DNA from: UBA11612 sp963976395
Lineage (GTDB): Bacteria; Pseudomonadota; Alphaproteobacteria; Rhodospirillales; Rhodospirillaceae
Direction: 5' to 3'
DNA length: 64,000 bases
Assembly: GCA_963976395.1 (NCBI GenBank)
Contig: CAXBLG010000001.1
Location: forward strand, 62,001-126,000
A program made the position numbers and the translations under genes. The notes beneath the pieces are model-generated. The model saw only the letters and a program-made list of their open reading frames with translations. It searched no databases and was not told where the DNA came from. Positions 52,112-60,297 of this stretch are shown here, in pieces (the stretch's first letter is position 1; every line of letters begins with the position of its first letter).

Positions 52112-53284
52112 ATGAAAAGAACGTCCCTTATGGCGGCCGTCCTGGCTATGGCGTGCCTCATTCCGGCTGGAAATTCGCCTGCATTTGCTCAGGACGCCAA
52201 GGTTACCCTCAAGGGTGGCCCGACCATTGAAAGCGCAGACGGTAACTTCAAATTCTCAATAGGCGGACGGGTCCACTTGGACGCTGCGGCCTATGATGAA
52301 GATGGCGTTGCCATGAACAACGGGTTCTTGTTTCGTCGCGCGCAGTTGGGCGCGGATGTGACCGTGTACAAGGATTGGCATTTCAAAACGCAGTACGATT
52401 TCGCGGAAAATGCGGTCGGATTCTCCGATGTGTATTTGCGCTATACTGGTTTTGACGGCCTTAAAATTACGGCCGGTCAGTTCAAAATGCCGTTCAGCCT
52501 AGAAGAGATGACCAGTTCCAACAACATCACGTTCATGGAGCGCTCGCTTCCTTCTATTTACGCCGCTGCGCGCCGGATCGGCGTCGGGATCGATGTCCAG
52601 CAGCCACTATTTACGGCAAGCGCCGCTGTCTATGGACGCAACGTGGGGACGACGACAATCGGCGACGAGCCTCTGGCGGTCGGCGGTCGGGTAACGTTTA
52701 CGCCTTTCAATAGTGATGGCCGCGTTCTGCATGTTGGCGGTGCGGTCGCTTACGAATGGACCGACGACTCTGATGCGCTTCGTCTTCGTCAACGGCCGGA
52801 ATCTCGGGTGGACGGCGTTCGCCTGGTGGACACAGGTGGTATTGCCAATGCCAGCGCACAATTCAAATACGGCCTCGAACTGGCGGGTGTCCTTGGGCCT
52901 TTTTCACTTCAGGGCGAATATATGGGTTCCAGCGTTAAACGCAGAACCGGGCTGTCATCGGTCAATACAGACGGTTACTACGTTATGGGCAGTTGGATCC
53001 TTACCGGGGAATCTCGCAAGTACAGCGGCGGAACGTTCAGCGGTGTTTCGCCGACCAGAAATATGGGCGCGATCGAGGTCGCGGCACGCTACAGCACGCT
53101 TGATCTGAATGACACGGGCATCGTCACCGGCGGCAAAATGGAAAACATCACGGTTGGTACCAACTGGTACGTCAATCGCAACGTTCGCATGATGGCTAAC
53201 TATGTTCGGGTAAACACTGATGCTTTGGGTCCGCGTTCAGACGATCCAAACATCTTTCAGATTCGACTTCAGGCAAATTTCTAA
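52112..53284 (+). CDS. Phosphate-selective (OprO/OprP-type) outer-membrane porin
   Basis: A 390-residue outer-membrane porin. It has a signal peptide (MKRTSLMAAVLAMACLIPAGNSPAFA), then the OprO/OprP-type opening (LKGGPTIESADGNFKFSIGGRVHLDAAAYDED, FRRAQLGADVTVYKDWHFKTQYDF, YLRYTGFDGLKITAGQFKMPFSLEEMTSSNNITFMERSL). Alternating amphipathic strands end in IRLQANF with a C-terminal Phe. OprO/P porins import phosphate or polyphosphate. The perfect PHO box upstream supports induction by phosphate limitation through PhoB. No phoBR or pst genes are in the window. Confidence 0.92.
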   Translation: MKRTSLMAAVLAMACLIPAGNSPAFAQDAKVTLKGGPTIESADGNFKFSIGGRVHLDAAAYDEDGVAMNNGFLFRRAQLGADVTVYKDWHFKTQYDFAENAVGFSDVYLRYTGFDGLKITAGQFKMPFSLEEMTSSNNITFMERSLPSIYAAARRIGVGIDVQQPLFTASAAVYGRNVGTTTIGDEPLAVGGRVTFTPFNSDGRVLHVGGAVAYEWTDDSDALRLRQRPESRVDGVRLVDTGGIANASAQFKYGLELAGVLGPFSLQGEYMGSSVKRRTGLSSVNTDGYYVMGSWILTGESRKYSGGTFSGVSPTRNMGAIEVAARYSTLDLNDTGIVTGGKMENITVGTNWYVNRNVRMMANYVRVNTDALGPRSDDPNIFQIRLQANF

Positions 53285-53310
53285 CGAGCGCGGCCTAGCA
53301 GTGCTATATG

Positions 53311-53351
53311 GCCAGGGTGGACCGATGGTGTCCGCCCTGGTTATTGCTTTT
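53311..53351 (+). terminator. Intrinsic terminator after the PHO-box porin
   Basis: CCAGGGTGGAC...GTCCGCCCTGG (53312-53340) pairs over 11 bp with one G-U pair and is followed by TTATTGCTTTT. It lies 28 bp after the stop codon and separates this porin from the next. Confidence 0.8.
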
Positions 53352-53379
53352 AGGGATTGCGACTGATGAAATCCCTAAA
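53349..53379 (+). repeat. Perfect 10-bp inverted repeat in the leader of the second porin
   Basis: TTTAGGGATT (53349-53358) and AATCCCTAAA (53370-53379) are exact complements with an 11-bp loop, followed by GAGGTTTTT. It overlaps the T-run of the upstream terminator and could be a second terminator or a leader stem-loop for the downstream porin. Confidence 0.55.
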
Positions 53380-53449
53380 GAGGTTTTTCATCTCCTAAGA
53401 AGCTGATATTGTTGCCTTGCCGGGCACCCTGCCGCGGCAGGGGACAAAT

Positions 53450-54529
53450 ATGAACGGGCCAAATATCGAGCGCCGCGCGCGATCTATTTTGTTGGGAGCG
53501 GTCGTTGCTGCCGGGCTTATGCTCTCGGCGCCGTCGGCACAGGCGGCGGAAGCCATCACGCTTTCTCTCGGCGGATATATCCACCAATACTTTTTTGTTG
53601 CGACTCAAGATGAAGCTGCCGGGGAAAACATCAACCCGACCGGTATGTTTAGCGACACACGCCTGACGTTTGAGGGCCGAACGGTCTTAGATAACGGAAT
53701 TGTTGTGCGCGCTTATGCGCGGATATTCGCCGATACAAACTCGCAACCCAATGCCGACGAAGTCTATATCGAAGTCTCGAGTTCCCTGGGCCGCCTGAGG
53801 TTTGGTGAAAAAGCAGGCGTGAATACATCTATGATCGGCGACCCTGTCCCGCAGGCTTTTCTGACGGTTTATGATGAAGTCGTTGGCGATGCGCTTGTAT
53901 CGCGCACCGGACTTACATTGAACGATGCGTTTACGTTCCGGCGCTTTACTGGAAATGTGCTGGGTGTTTCTTATCAGGCGCCCGAAGTCTTTGGCGTCAA
54001 GTTAGGCGTAAGCTATCACCCGGCCATAGCGACGGGGGAAGGCCCGATCAACAACACGACAACGGCGCACAATGCTTTCGATGTCACCGCAGGCTATGAA
54101 GGATATTATCCTGGCGGATCTTATCGTCTGACCGCGGGCTATTTTCATTCTACTTCCAGCACTCTTGGCAATGACGGTGCTGAAGCCTGGAATATCTCAG
54201 CCGGTCTGACCTACGGAGGGTGGGAGCTGGCAGGTGCGTATATGAACGCTGATCTTGATGGCCGCCCGCGCGAGACGGCTTGGACTGTTGGGGCGCTCTA
54301 TGGAATTGGTCCCTTGCAGGTGTCGGCAGATTTTCGCACGTTGAAACGGCGTCCCTTCGTGGGTGCGACGACCCGTGAATCAGTAGACCGCGCGACACTT
54401 CAAACCGCTTACAAATTAGGACCGGGCATCAGTGTTGGCCTCGCCGGCTTTTATGCTGAGCAAAATGATGGCGCCGGAATTTCTTCTGATGGCGGCGGGG
54501 TGCTCGGCGGTATCAAGGTGGGATTCTAG
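53450..54529 (+). CDS. Outer-membrane porin (general, Gram-negative porin type)
   Basis: A 359-residue outer-membrane beta-barrel. It has a signal peptide (RRARSILLGAVVAAGLMLSAPSAQAA), then ITLSLGGYIHQYFFVATQ, DTRLTFEGRTVLDNGIVVRAYARIF, EVYIEVSSSLGRLRFGEKAG and ATGEGPINNTTTAHNAFDVTAGYEGYY. Repeated Tyr/Gly-rich strands end ...GGIKVGF with a C-terminal Phe. It belongs with trimeric general porins of alphaproteobacteria. The ATG at 53450 has AGGGG upstream; the frame is open to 53417. Confidence 0.88.
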   Translation: MNGPNIERRARSILLGAVVAAGLMLSAPSAQAAEAITLSLGGYIHQYFFVATQDEAAGENINPTGMFSDTRLTFEGRTVLDNGIVVRAYARIFADTNSQPNADEVYIEVSSSLGRLRFGEKAGVNTSMIGDPVPQAFLTVYDEVVGDALVSRTGLTLNDAFTFRRFTGNVLGVSYQAPEVFGVKLGVSYHPAIATGEGPINNTTTAHNAFDVTAGYEGYYPGGSYRLTAGYFHSTSSTLGNDGAEAWNISAGLTYGGWELAGAYMNADLDGRPRETAWTVGALYGIGPLQVSADFRTLKRRPFVGATTRESVDRATLQTAYKLGPGISVGLAGFYAEQNDGAGISSDGGGVLGGIKVGF

Positions 54530-54683
54530 CTGCCCTGTCCTTTAGCCGAGTCGAAACGGATCTACTTGAGGGACAGATGTCAGTGGCGGAAGTCCGTCCA
54601 GGCCCTGTTCGCGCCCCTATTTTTGCAACAGTTTAGGGTATAACAGGCTACAAGTGTGAGGTATTTGCCACAACACTTGCGCT

Positions 54684-54698
54684 TTAATGCTCGATTAA
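54684..54698. promoter_or_regulatory. CtrA-type binding site upstream of the third barrel gene
   Basis: TTAA-TGCTCGA-TTAA fits the alphaproteobacterial CtrA consensus TTAA-N7-TTAA exactly. It lies 76 bp before the ATG at 54774 and within the inverted repeat GCTTTAAT/ATTAAAAGC. One chance match in a window this size would not be surprising, so the call rests on its intergenic position. Confidence 0.45.
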
Positions 54699-54773
54699 AA
54701 GCGGTTTATTGACCTGCGCGTATTGCAGTGCGAAATTTAACGTACCTCAACACCGATTTTAAAGTTCGTTGTA

Positions 54774-55550
54774 ATGCGCGTCTCGAATTTCATAAGTGGT
54801 CTAGCTGGCGTTGCCGCGATGTTCGGCCTGTCGGTCGTCGCGACTCCTGCCTTGTCAGCGGACATGCGCGCGGGTGATTTCTCGGCGTTTGTCGCCACGT
54901 ATTCCGAGAGAGAGATTACATCTACGATCTCCGTATCGGCTTTTGAGTCAATCGCCATGGGCTACCTGACGCCGGCAAATCTGTCGGTTGCCTTTGGGGC
55001 GTTGCCCGGAGAGACCCTTTCCGTAAATGCGTTGAACGGCATGTCGGGCGGTTTAGCGCTCGTCGATACGTTTGATATCGCAGGCAAATATACCGCAGAT
55101 ATTCACGGTGGCCGGTTTGGACTCTATGGCGGTTATTCTGATCGTCCTTCAACATTATCGCTGCAGCCCGACAGTGCATGGAATTTTGGCGCGTCACTTG
55201 GCTATGCCGGATTTTATGTTCGCGGCGGAATTAGCGACATGACGGCGATTGGGTTCTTGCAGAACGTTGAAGGATGGGAGGCTGGTTTCGGATATGAAAC
55301 GGGCAACCTGGATTTGCGGTTGACCTATGCAGCATCTCAGTCTGCAAATGATTTGGGTTCGGCGGCACACCAAATCGACAGCAAGCAATGGACCCTCGGC
55401 GGTGATTATAAAATCTCATCCAGCTTGCGCCTAAATGCGGATGCCTTCTACGACATGCGGAGCAGCGGACTTCCGGCTTTGTTTGCGGCTCCGGCTCTGG
55501 CCACGCCACAGGGCACGGGCGCGCGCGTCGGTGTTCAACTCCGCTTCTAA
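54774..55550 (+). CDS. Small outer-membrane beta-barrel protein (porin-like)
   Basis: A 258-residue exported protein: signal peptide MRVSNFISGLAGVAAMFGLSVVATPALSA, then alternating strands such as LSVAFGALPGETLSVNAL, RFGLYGGYSDRPSTLSLQPDSAWNFGASLGYAGFYVRGG, GWEAGFGYETGNLDLRLTYAASQ and QWTLGGDYKISSSLRLNADAFYDM, ending GARVGVQLRF. The C-terminal aromatic and strand pattern mark an outer-membrane barrel of perhaps 8-12 strands, smaller than the two porins upstream. I recognise no named family. A CtrA-type site lies upstream. Confidence 0.75.
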   Translation: MRVSNFISGLAGVAAMFGLSVVATPALSADMRAGDFSAFVATYSEREITSTISVSAFESIAMGYLTPANLSVAFGALPGETLSVNALNGMSGGLALVDTFDIAGKYTADIHGGRFGLYGGYSDRPSTLSLQPDSAWNFGASLGYAGFYVRGGISDMTAIGFLQNVEGWEAGFGYETGNLDLRLTYAASQSANDLGSAAHQIDSKQWTLGGDYKISSSLRLNADAFYDMRSSGLPALFAAPALATPQGTGARVGVQLRF

Positions 55551-55551
55551 T

Positions 55552-56187
55552 TTACGATTGATTTTGTGATACAAAGCTTATGCCTGCGATACCTTGGCAT
55601 CCGGTGCCGCGCAGCGCATTGATCGTCTTTGCCGTTACTCCGCCAAGCGCAATAACCCCAATGGTCTTACTCCGCACCATCGCTGCACAACGCAGCGGCC
55701 CCAAGGGACGTCTATCCGGATGACTGGCTGTCTGAAAAATTGGTGACAGCAGAGCTGCGGTGGCGCCGAGTTTGCGGGCCTGTCGTAGATCCTTTGAACT
55801 GTGCGCGGCAACGGTAAGTATGCCTTTTCGCCGCCGTAACCACAGCCGTGCGGCGGGCGCCAAGCCAGCGGCGGCCATATGCGCCGGAAGATGAAGGCCA
55901 TGAGCGCCGATTTGCGAGGCTAATTGCCAGCTTCCGCCAACTAAAAGACGAAGCCCCCGTGCACGACAAAGTCGACTCAATCGTGCGCCGATGTGCGGCC
56001 GATCAGGATCAGTATAATGGCGGAGGATGACTCCGGCGCCGCGCGGCAAAGCGGCCAAGACCGTTTCTGGATACGGCAAGCGAGCTTCATCTGTCATTAA
56101 AAAGACAGCCGGCAGATGGCATTGCCGCAGGCTGCTTGGTATGCCGCGTTTGAGCTTCCGGTCGGTGTTTGCTAGCGTCGGGTGCAT
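55552..56187 (-). CDS. Thiamine-phosphate synthase-like protein
   Basis: A 211-residue TIM-barrel protein of the ThiE family: YPETVLAALPRGAGVILRHY, a GLRLLVGGSWQLASQIGAHGLHLPAH phosphate-loop lead-in, GILTVAAHSSKDLRQARKLGATAALLSPIFQTASHPDRRPLGPL and GVIALGGVTAKTINALRGTGCQGIAGISF. True ThiE joins HMP-PP and HET-P to thiamine phosphate; many alphaproteobacteria carry a divergent second ThiE-like protein with SPIFQTxSHP, as here. No other thi genes are near. The ATG at 56187 is preferred over a TTG at 56205. It is divergent from yggS, 31 bp away. Confidence 0.82.
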   Translation of the reverse strand: MHPTLANTDRKLKRGIPSSLRQCHLPAVFLMTDEARLPYPETVLAALPRGAGVILRHYTDPDRPHIGARLSRLCRARGLRLLVGGSWQLASQIGAHGLHLPAHMAAAGLAPAARLWLRRRKGILTVAAHSSKDLRQARKLGATAALLSPIFQTASHPDRRPLGPLRCAAMVRSKTIGVIALGGVTAKTINALRGTGCQGIAGISFVSQNQS

Positions 56188-56218
56188 TACATGAATCTTA
56201 GGCAAATTGGTTTTTTAA

Positions 56219-56893
56219 GTGTCTGCAGTAACGGCTCTCCATGACATCACCTCTCGCATCAAGGCAAGTGCTCGCTCTGCCGGGCGCGATCCGCAATCGG
56301 TAAATCTCATCGCCGTTTCCAAGACCTTCACGGCAGAAGACATAGCGCCTTTATTGCGTGAAGGGCATCGCCATTTCGGCGAGAACCGCATTCAAGACTC
56401 TTTGGAAAAATGGCCGGCTTTGCGCACCAATATAGACGATATCGTGTTGCACATGATCGGTCCTTTGCAAACCAACAAAGTCCGAGATGCCGTCGCACAT
56501 TTCGATGTCATCCATACGGTTGATCGTCCACGCCTCGCCGAGAAAATCGCCGATGAAATGGAGAGGCAAGGTCGTCGTCCTCAGTGCTTCGTGCAGATCA
56601 ATACAGGCCGGGAAGAGCAAAAGGCCGGGATAGACCCAGCAGATGCCGATGCTTTTATTGCTGATTGCCGCGACAAGTGGAACTTGCCCATAGAAGGGTT
56701 GATGTGCATTCCTCCGGCGCACGAAGAACCCTCGCCCCACTTTGCATTTTTGCGCGAAATCGGCCGCCGCAATGATCTTGCTCATCTTAGTATGGGGATG
56801 AGCGCCGACTTCGAGACTGCCGTCGTCTTTGGTGCAACCTTTGTCCGGGTGGGAAGCGCCATATTCGGTGTGCGCAGTGCTCCGATCTCTTAA
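56219..56893 (+). CDS. yggS: YggS-family PLP homeostasis protein
   Basis: YggS/PROSC binds pyridoxal phosphate and balances free PLP; it has no known catalytic reaction. The 224-residue TIM-barrel protein has SVNLIAVSKTFTAEDIAPLLREGHRHFGENRIQDSLEKWP with PLP lysine K35, HMIGPLQTNKVRDAV, VQINTGREEQKAGIDPAD, GLMCIPP and LSMGMSADFETAVVFGATFVRVGSAIFGVR. The start is GTG. It converges on the L,D-transpeptidase-fold gene, overlapping by 4 bp. Confidence 0.95.
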   Translation: MSAVTALHDITSRIKASARSAGRDPQSVNLIAVSKTFTAEDIAPLLREGHRHFGENRIQDSLEKWPALRTNIDDIVLHMIGPLQTNKVRDAVAHFDVIHTVDRPRLAEKIADEMERQGRRPQCFVQINTGREEQKAGIDPADADAFIADCRDKWNLPIEGLMCIPPAHEEPSPHFAFLREIGRRNDLAHLSMGMSADFETAVVFGATFVRVGSAIFGVRSAPIS

Positions 56894-57450
56894 GTCGCCT
56901 TGACGCGGATCTCGACGACAGAATTCGGCCCAATAACTTTCAAGATTTCAAGCATGTCCGGCAAACTCACGGCGATGCAGCCGGCCGTGGGGCCGCCGTC
57001 GTCTTCGGTAAGATGCATGAAAATCGCGCTTCCTACGCCTGGCACAACAGGATGGTCATTATACCCAATAACGACAACCACGTCATATCGATGATCCTCG
57101 CGCCACATCTCTTCTGTGCTTGCCGAATAAGGAAGTTTGACTGCGAGGTTGTAGCAAGGGTCGTTTGGTTCATCACACCAGCCGTCGCTTTCACCAATAA
57201 TCGTTGTCGCTAGTGTGGACTTCGGCGCTGCGATACGGTCTGCGCGATAAAGAACCCGGCGGAGCGGAAATTCGCCCGCCGGAGTAGCGCCGTCTCCTTC
57301 TTGCTTATTCTCGTAAACGCCGCTTCGCCCCAACATACAAGGAACGAGGTGATCACCGATTTGCAGTTGCCCGCATTGCGGGTCTATTGCATTGGGAATC
57401 ACAATCAGTTTGTCGATTAAGTTTGTCACGGACGCTTTCTCAAAACACAT
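56890..57450 (-). CDS. L,D-transpeptidase (YkuD)-fold protein without a signal peptide
   Basis: A 186-residue protein with the YkuD catalytic pattern: IFMHLTEDDGGPTAGCIAVSL, His146 and nucleophile Cys158. GDGATPAGEFPLRRVLYRADR precedes it as in the short bacterial members. L,D-transpeptidases cross-link peptidoglycan or attach lipoproteins outside the membrane, but no signal peptide or membrane helix is visible. Either it leaves by another route or it works on a cytoplasmic substrate. The ATG at 57450 overlaps the ribA stop by 11 bp; the upstream frame to 57498 lies inside ribA. Confidence 0.85.
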   Translation of the reverse strand: MCFEKASVTNLIDKLIVIPNAIDPQCGQLQIGDHLVPCMLGRSGVYENKQEGDGATPAGEFPLRRVLYRADRIAAPKSTLATTIIGESDGWCDEPNDPCYNLAVKLPYSASTEEMWREDHRYDVVVVIGYNDHPVVPGVGSAIFMHLTEDDGGPTAGCIAVSLPDMLEILKVIGPNSVVEIRVKAT

Positions 57451-58570
57451 GCCCGGATCGTTTGGCCTTTGTCTGAAGATAGCCTTGGTTGTGCTCATTG
57501 GACGGAAAGACGTGCGGAACGCGTTCCGTCACATCAATGCCGTGACGCGCCAGCGCGCCAACTTTTGCCGGATTATTGGTCAACAACCGGACCCGAGAAT
57601 AGCCGAGTGCGCGCAGCATTCGAACAGCCGGCAAATATATTCTTTCGTCATCGTCGAAGCCTAACTGCTCGTTTGCATCTACCGTATCGAAACCTTGATC
57701 TTGAAGAGCATAGGCACGCAGTTTGTTGACGAGGCCAATCCCTCGGCCCTCCTGCGCTAGATATAGAAGTGCACCGCCACCTTCTTTTGCGATGGCCTCA
57801 ATTGCACCGCGTAGTTGGTCGCCACAGTCGCATCGCAATGACCCAAGCAAATCACCGGTAAAGCACTCCGAATGCAACCGGGTCAAAACCGGTTTATTCG
57901 AATCTGGTGCGCCGATGATAATTGCCAGGTGCTCTGCGCCGCCATCTTTTGGTCGGAAAGAAATAATGCGGGTGTCTTCGCAGGCTGCGAGCGGTACATG
58001 AGCGTTACTGATGGGCTCCAGTTCATCGGCGGCGCGGCGATCATAGGACTCGATTGCGCGCGCAGACACGCAAATACGATTTGCATCTTGTGCCCAAGTC
58101 TGCGGGTCTGACGCGGAGAGGGGGGCGATCACGGCGGCAGGCAATAGCCGCGCAATTTTCGTCAGAAGGATAACGGCGGACACCACACCGTTCGTCGCTC
58201 CGAGCGTTGCTGTGGTACCCGGGGGTGGTGTGGGCAGTTCATCGGCGCTCGGCCCGATCAGGCGCCGTAAAAATTCAGGGGTCACTGGCTGATTGAAACT
58301 TAACTCTACCGCAGCAGCAGCAGGTTCACTCAGTCCTAAAACAGCAGCACGCCGGCCGGTGACCGCCAGTGTGATAGCCCCGACCTTTTTGTGATTGAAA
58401 AAGGGCGGCGGCCACACATCAACGGTCTCAGCAGCTCTGACCAACAGAGCGGTCTGCGGGTTTGCCTCTGTGTATACAACAAGGGCACTGCCGCGCCGTA
58501 ATTCGCTTACCGCGCGTTCGACCAGTTCAGGGGGTGTCGCCTTCCCGGCAAAAGACGTTGATGGAGCCAT
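57440..58570 (-). CDS. ribA: GTP cyclohydrolase II with an N-terminal DHBP-synthase-like domain
   Basis: RibA opens GTP to the first pyrimidine of riboflavin synthesis. The C-terminal half (about 185-376) carries the zinc ligands in HSECFTGDLLGSLRCDCGDQLRGAIEAI, the catalytic YLAQEGRGIGLVNKLRAYALQDQG, DTVDANEQLGFDDDER and RLLTNNPAKVGALARHGIDV. The N-terminal ~180 residues resemble a RibB domain but lack its acidic catalytic motifs, so this half looks inactive. The ATG at 58570 is chosen; an ATG at 58615 is possible. It overlaps the L,D-transpeptidase gene, so the two share a transcript. Confidence 0.92.
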   Translation of the reverse strand: MAPSTSFAGKATPPELVERAVSELRRGSALVVYTEANPQTALLVRAAETVDVWPPPFFNHKKVGAITLAVTGRRAAVLGLSEPAAAAVELSFNQPVTPEFLRRLIGPSADELPTPPPGTTATLGATNGVVSAVILLTKIARLLPAAVIAPLSASDPQTWAQDANRICVSARAIESYDRRAADELEPISNAHVPLAACEDTRIISFRPKDGGAEHLAIIIGAPDSNKPVLTRLHSECFTGDLLGSLRCDCGDQLRGAIEAIAKEGGGALLYLAQEGRGIGLVNKLRAYALQDQGFDTVDANEQLGFDDDERIYLPAVRMLRALGYSRVRLLTNNPAKVGALARHGIDVTERVPHVFPSNEHNQGYLQTKAKRSGHVF

Positions 58571-58758
58571 TTTGGTTTCGCCGTTCAATTTGGGGCCTGT
58601 ATATAGGCTCAGCATGGCCGCGCCACCATAGCAGATACCGGTAGATCATATCGGCTGGTGATCCCCGGCGTATATCGTCCACATTTAGGTAGCCGTGTAG
58701 GAAGCCGTGGTAGGAAACCGGGGAAACTTAGGTAAAGTTGGTAAATTCGGCATCAGCC

Positions 58759-59475
58759 ATGGGCAAGCCGATTATGGAGTTTGAAGTGTCTTCAGTACGA
58801 ACTGCACTTATTATTGATGACGACACCCTCTTACGTGAAACGCTTAAGGATCAACTTCAAGCGGTTGGCGACTTCGCCACGATAGATGAGGCCGTCGATG
58901 GTGCGGACGGGCTCGCTAAAACCAAAGAGACCGTATTCGACATAATATTGTTGGATGTAGGTCTTCCGGACATCGACGGTCGCAAGGTGTGCCGCGAGAT
59001 GCGTGAACGCGGGGTGCGCTCGCCGATTATTATCTTAACGGCGGCCGATTCCGATGACGACACGATCACCGGACTTGATGCGGGGGCCAACGATTACATT
59101 ACCAAACCGTTCCGCATGGCGGTGTTGCTCGCCCGCGTCCGCGCCCATCTTCGCCAACACGATAAATCCGATGACGCGATTTTTGTGATCGGTCCCTACA
59201 AATTCCATCCATCCGCTAAGATGCTGGTACACCAGAGCGGTCAGAAAACACGTTTGACCGAGAAAGAAACGGCAATACTCAAATATCTATATCGCGTTGG
59301 CCAAAAGACCGTCCCGCGCGAGACCCTATTGGGCGAGGTCTGGGGATACAACGCAGGCGTCACCACTCACACATTGGAAACGCACATCTACCGTCTTCGC
59401 CAAAAGATCGAGGCAAATCCAGCTGACGTGCGTCTCCTCATCACGGAGCCTGGCGGGTATAGGCTCGATCCGTAA
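58759..59475 (+). CDS. OmpR/PhoB-family response regulator (orphan)
   Basis: A 238-residue two-domain regulator: receiver domain with the acidic pocket IIDDDTLL (about 18-25), phosphoacceptor D66 in IILLDVGLPDIDG, the conserved T in ILTAADSDD and K in YITKPF. A C-terminal winged helix follows (LTEKETAILKYLYRVGQKTVPRETLLGEVWGYNAGVTTHTLETHIYRLRQKIE). No histidine kinase gene is adjacent. The ATG at 58759 is preferred; a TTG at 58738 and an ATG at 58774 are in frame. Its targets are unknown and it is not obviously PhoB. Confidence 0.9.
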   Translation: MGKPIMEFEVSSVRTALIIDDDTLLRETLKDQLQAVGDFATIDEAVDGADGLAKTKETVFDIILLDVGLPDIDGRKVCREMRERGVRSPIIILTAADSDDDTITGLDAGANDYITKPFRMAVLLARVRAHLRQHDKSDDAIFVIGPYKFHPSAKMLVHQSGQKTRLTEKETAILKYLYRVGQKTVPRETLLGEVWGYNAGVTTHTLETHIYRLRQKIEANPADVRLLITEPGGYRLDP

Positions 59476-59520
59476 CGATCCAACTTCACCACGCAAGCGG
59501 TGTAGGCAACCAATCCGACG

Positions 59521-60000
59521 CTATTCGCGCTTCGAGATGTTGGTGAGCAACTCAAGCACGTTCTGGCGTAAATCGGCATTACTCAAACGCCAATAGGCCC
59601 GCACGAGTTCAAGAGTTTCTGTGCGTTGCATAGGATCGTTGTCGAACGATGTTGCATCTTCTGCAACGCCGTCGGTGCCGCGCGATGCCGGTGTTGAACG
59701 CTCGCCCGTTGTCTCAGGTCCGATGTCTTCAAAAAAGTAAGAGATCGGGCAGTCCAGAACGCGCGAGATGTCGAAGAGTCTGCTTGCGCTGACGCGGTTG
59801 TGGCCGCTCTCGTACTTTTGAACCTGTTGAAATGTTACTCCGATGTCGCCCGCCAATTGTTCTTGGCTTATGTGCAACAACGTACGGCGTAGTTTGATCC
59901 GCTTCCCGACGTGAATATCGATCGGGTCCGGACCTCCGCCTCTGGTGCCGGGTTGCCGGCCTCTACCACGGGATTTCATTGCGATGACTGTCGACTCCAT
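59521..60000 (-). CDS. XRE-family regulator resembling PraR/PhrR
   Basis: A 159-residue DNA-binding protein: basic Gly/Arg-rich N-terminus, then the helix-turn-helix IDIHVGKRIKLRRTLLHISQEQLAGDIGVTFQQVQKYESGHNRVSASRLFDISRVLDCPISYFFEDI (about 27-93). A Ser/Asp-rich linker leads to a C-terminal helix with LELVRAYWRLSNADLRQNVLELLTNISKRE. The FQQVQKYESGxNRVSASRL helix is typical of a group of alphaproteobacterial Xre regulators including PraR and PhrR of rhizobia. Targets here are unknown. It is divergent from hisB and convergent with the response regulator gene. Confidence 0.87.
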   Translation of the reverse strand: MESTVIAMKSRGRGRQPGTRGGGPDPIDIHVGKRIKLRRTLLHISQEQLAGDIGVTFQQVQKYESGHNRVSASRLFDISRVLDCPISYFFEDIGPETTGERSTPASRGTDGVAEDATSFDNDPMQRTETLELVRAYWRLSNADLRQNVLELLTNISKRE

Positions 60001-60140
60001 TTACCCACTCTGCTGATTTTAGTTACTGACAAATTTTGTTTTTATTTTGTGATGCTGACAGCACCGTAGGTATTGTAACCTTTATTGGTGCTATGATGCA
60101 TTTCTAAAATGGATTGAAAACTAAGGTAGGGCAAGCGTTC

Positions 60141-60160
60141 CACGGGTGTTTTTACCCGTG
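60141..60160. other. Perfect 7-bp hairpin in the HTH-hisB intergenic region
   Basis: CACGGGT-GTTTTT-ACCCGTG lies about 140 bp before hisB, with no T-run on either side. It could be a leader stem-loop of the his operon or an operator for the HTH regulator; neither can be decided from sequence. Confidence 0.4.
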
Positions 60161-60297
60161 TCAAATCAATCACAGGTGGCTTCATCCAGGGTGACCTGCT
60201 AGAAGGTCGGCGCCAATGCGGTCATTGCACAAGGAATTGCTCGCAATACTTTGATTCGCATTATCATTTCATGTGTGTAGCCGATGGAGCGGCATCT

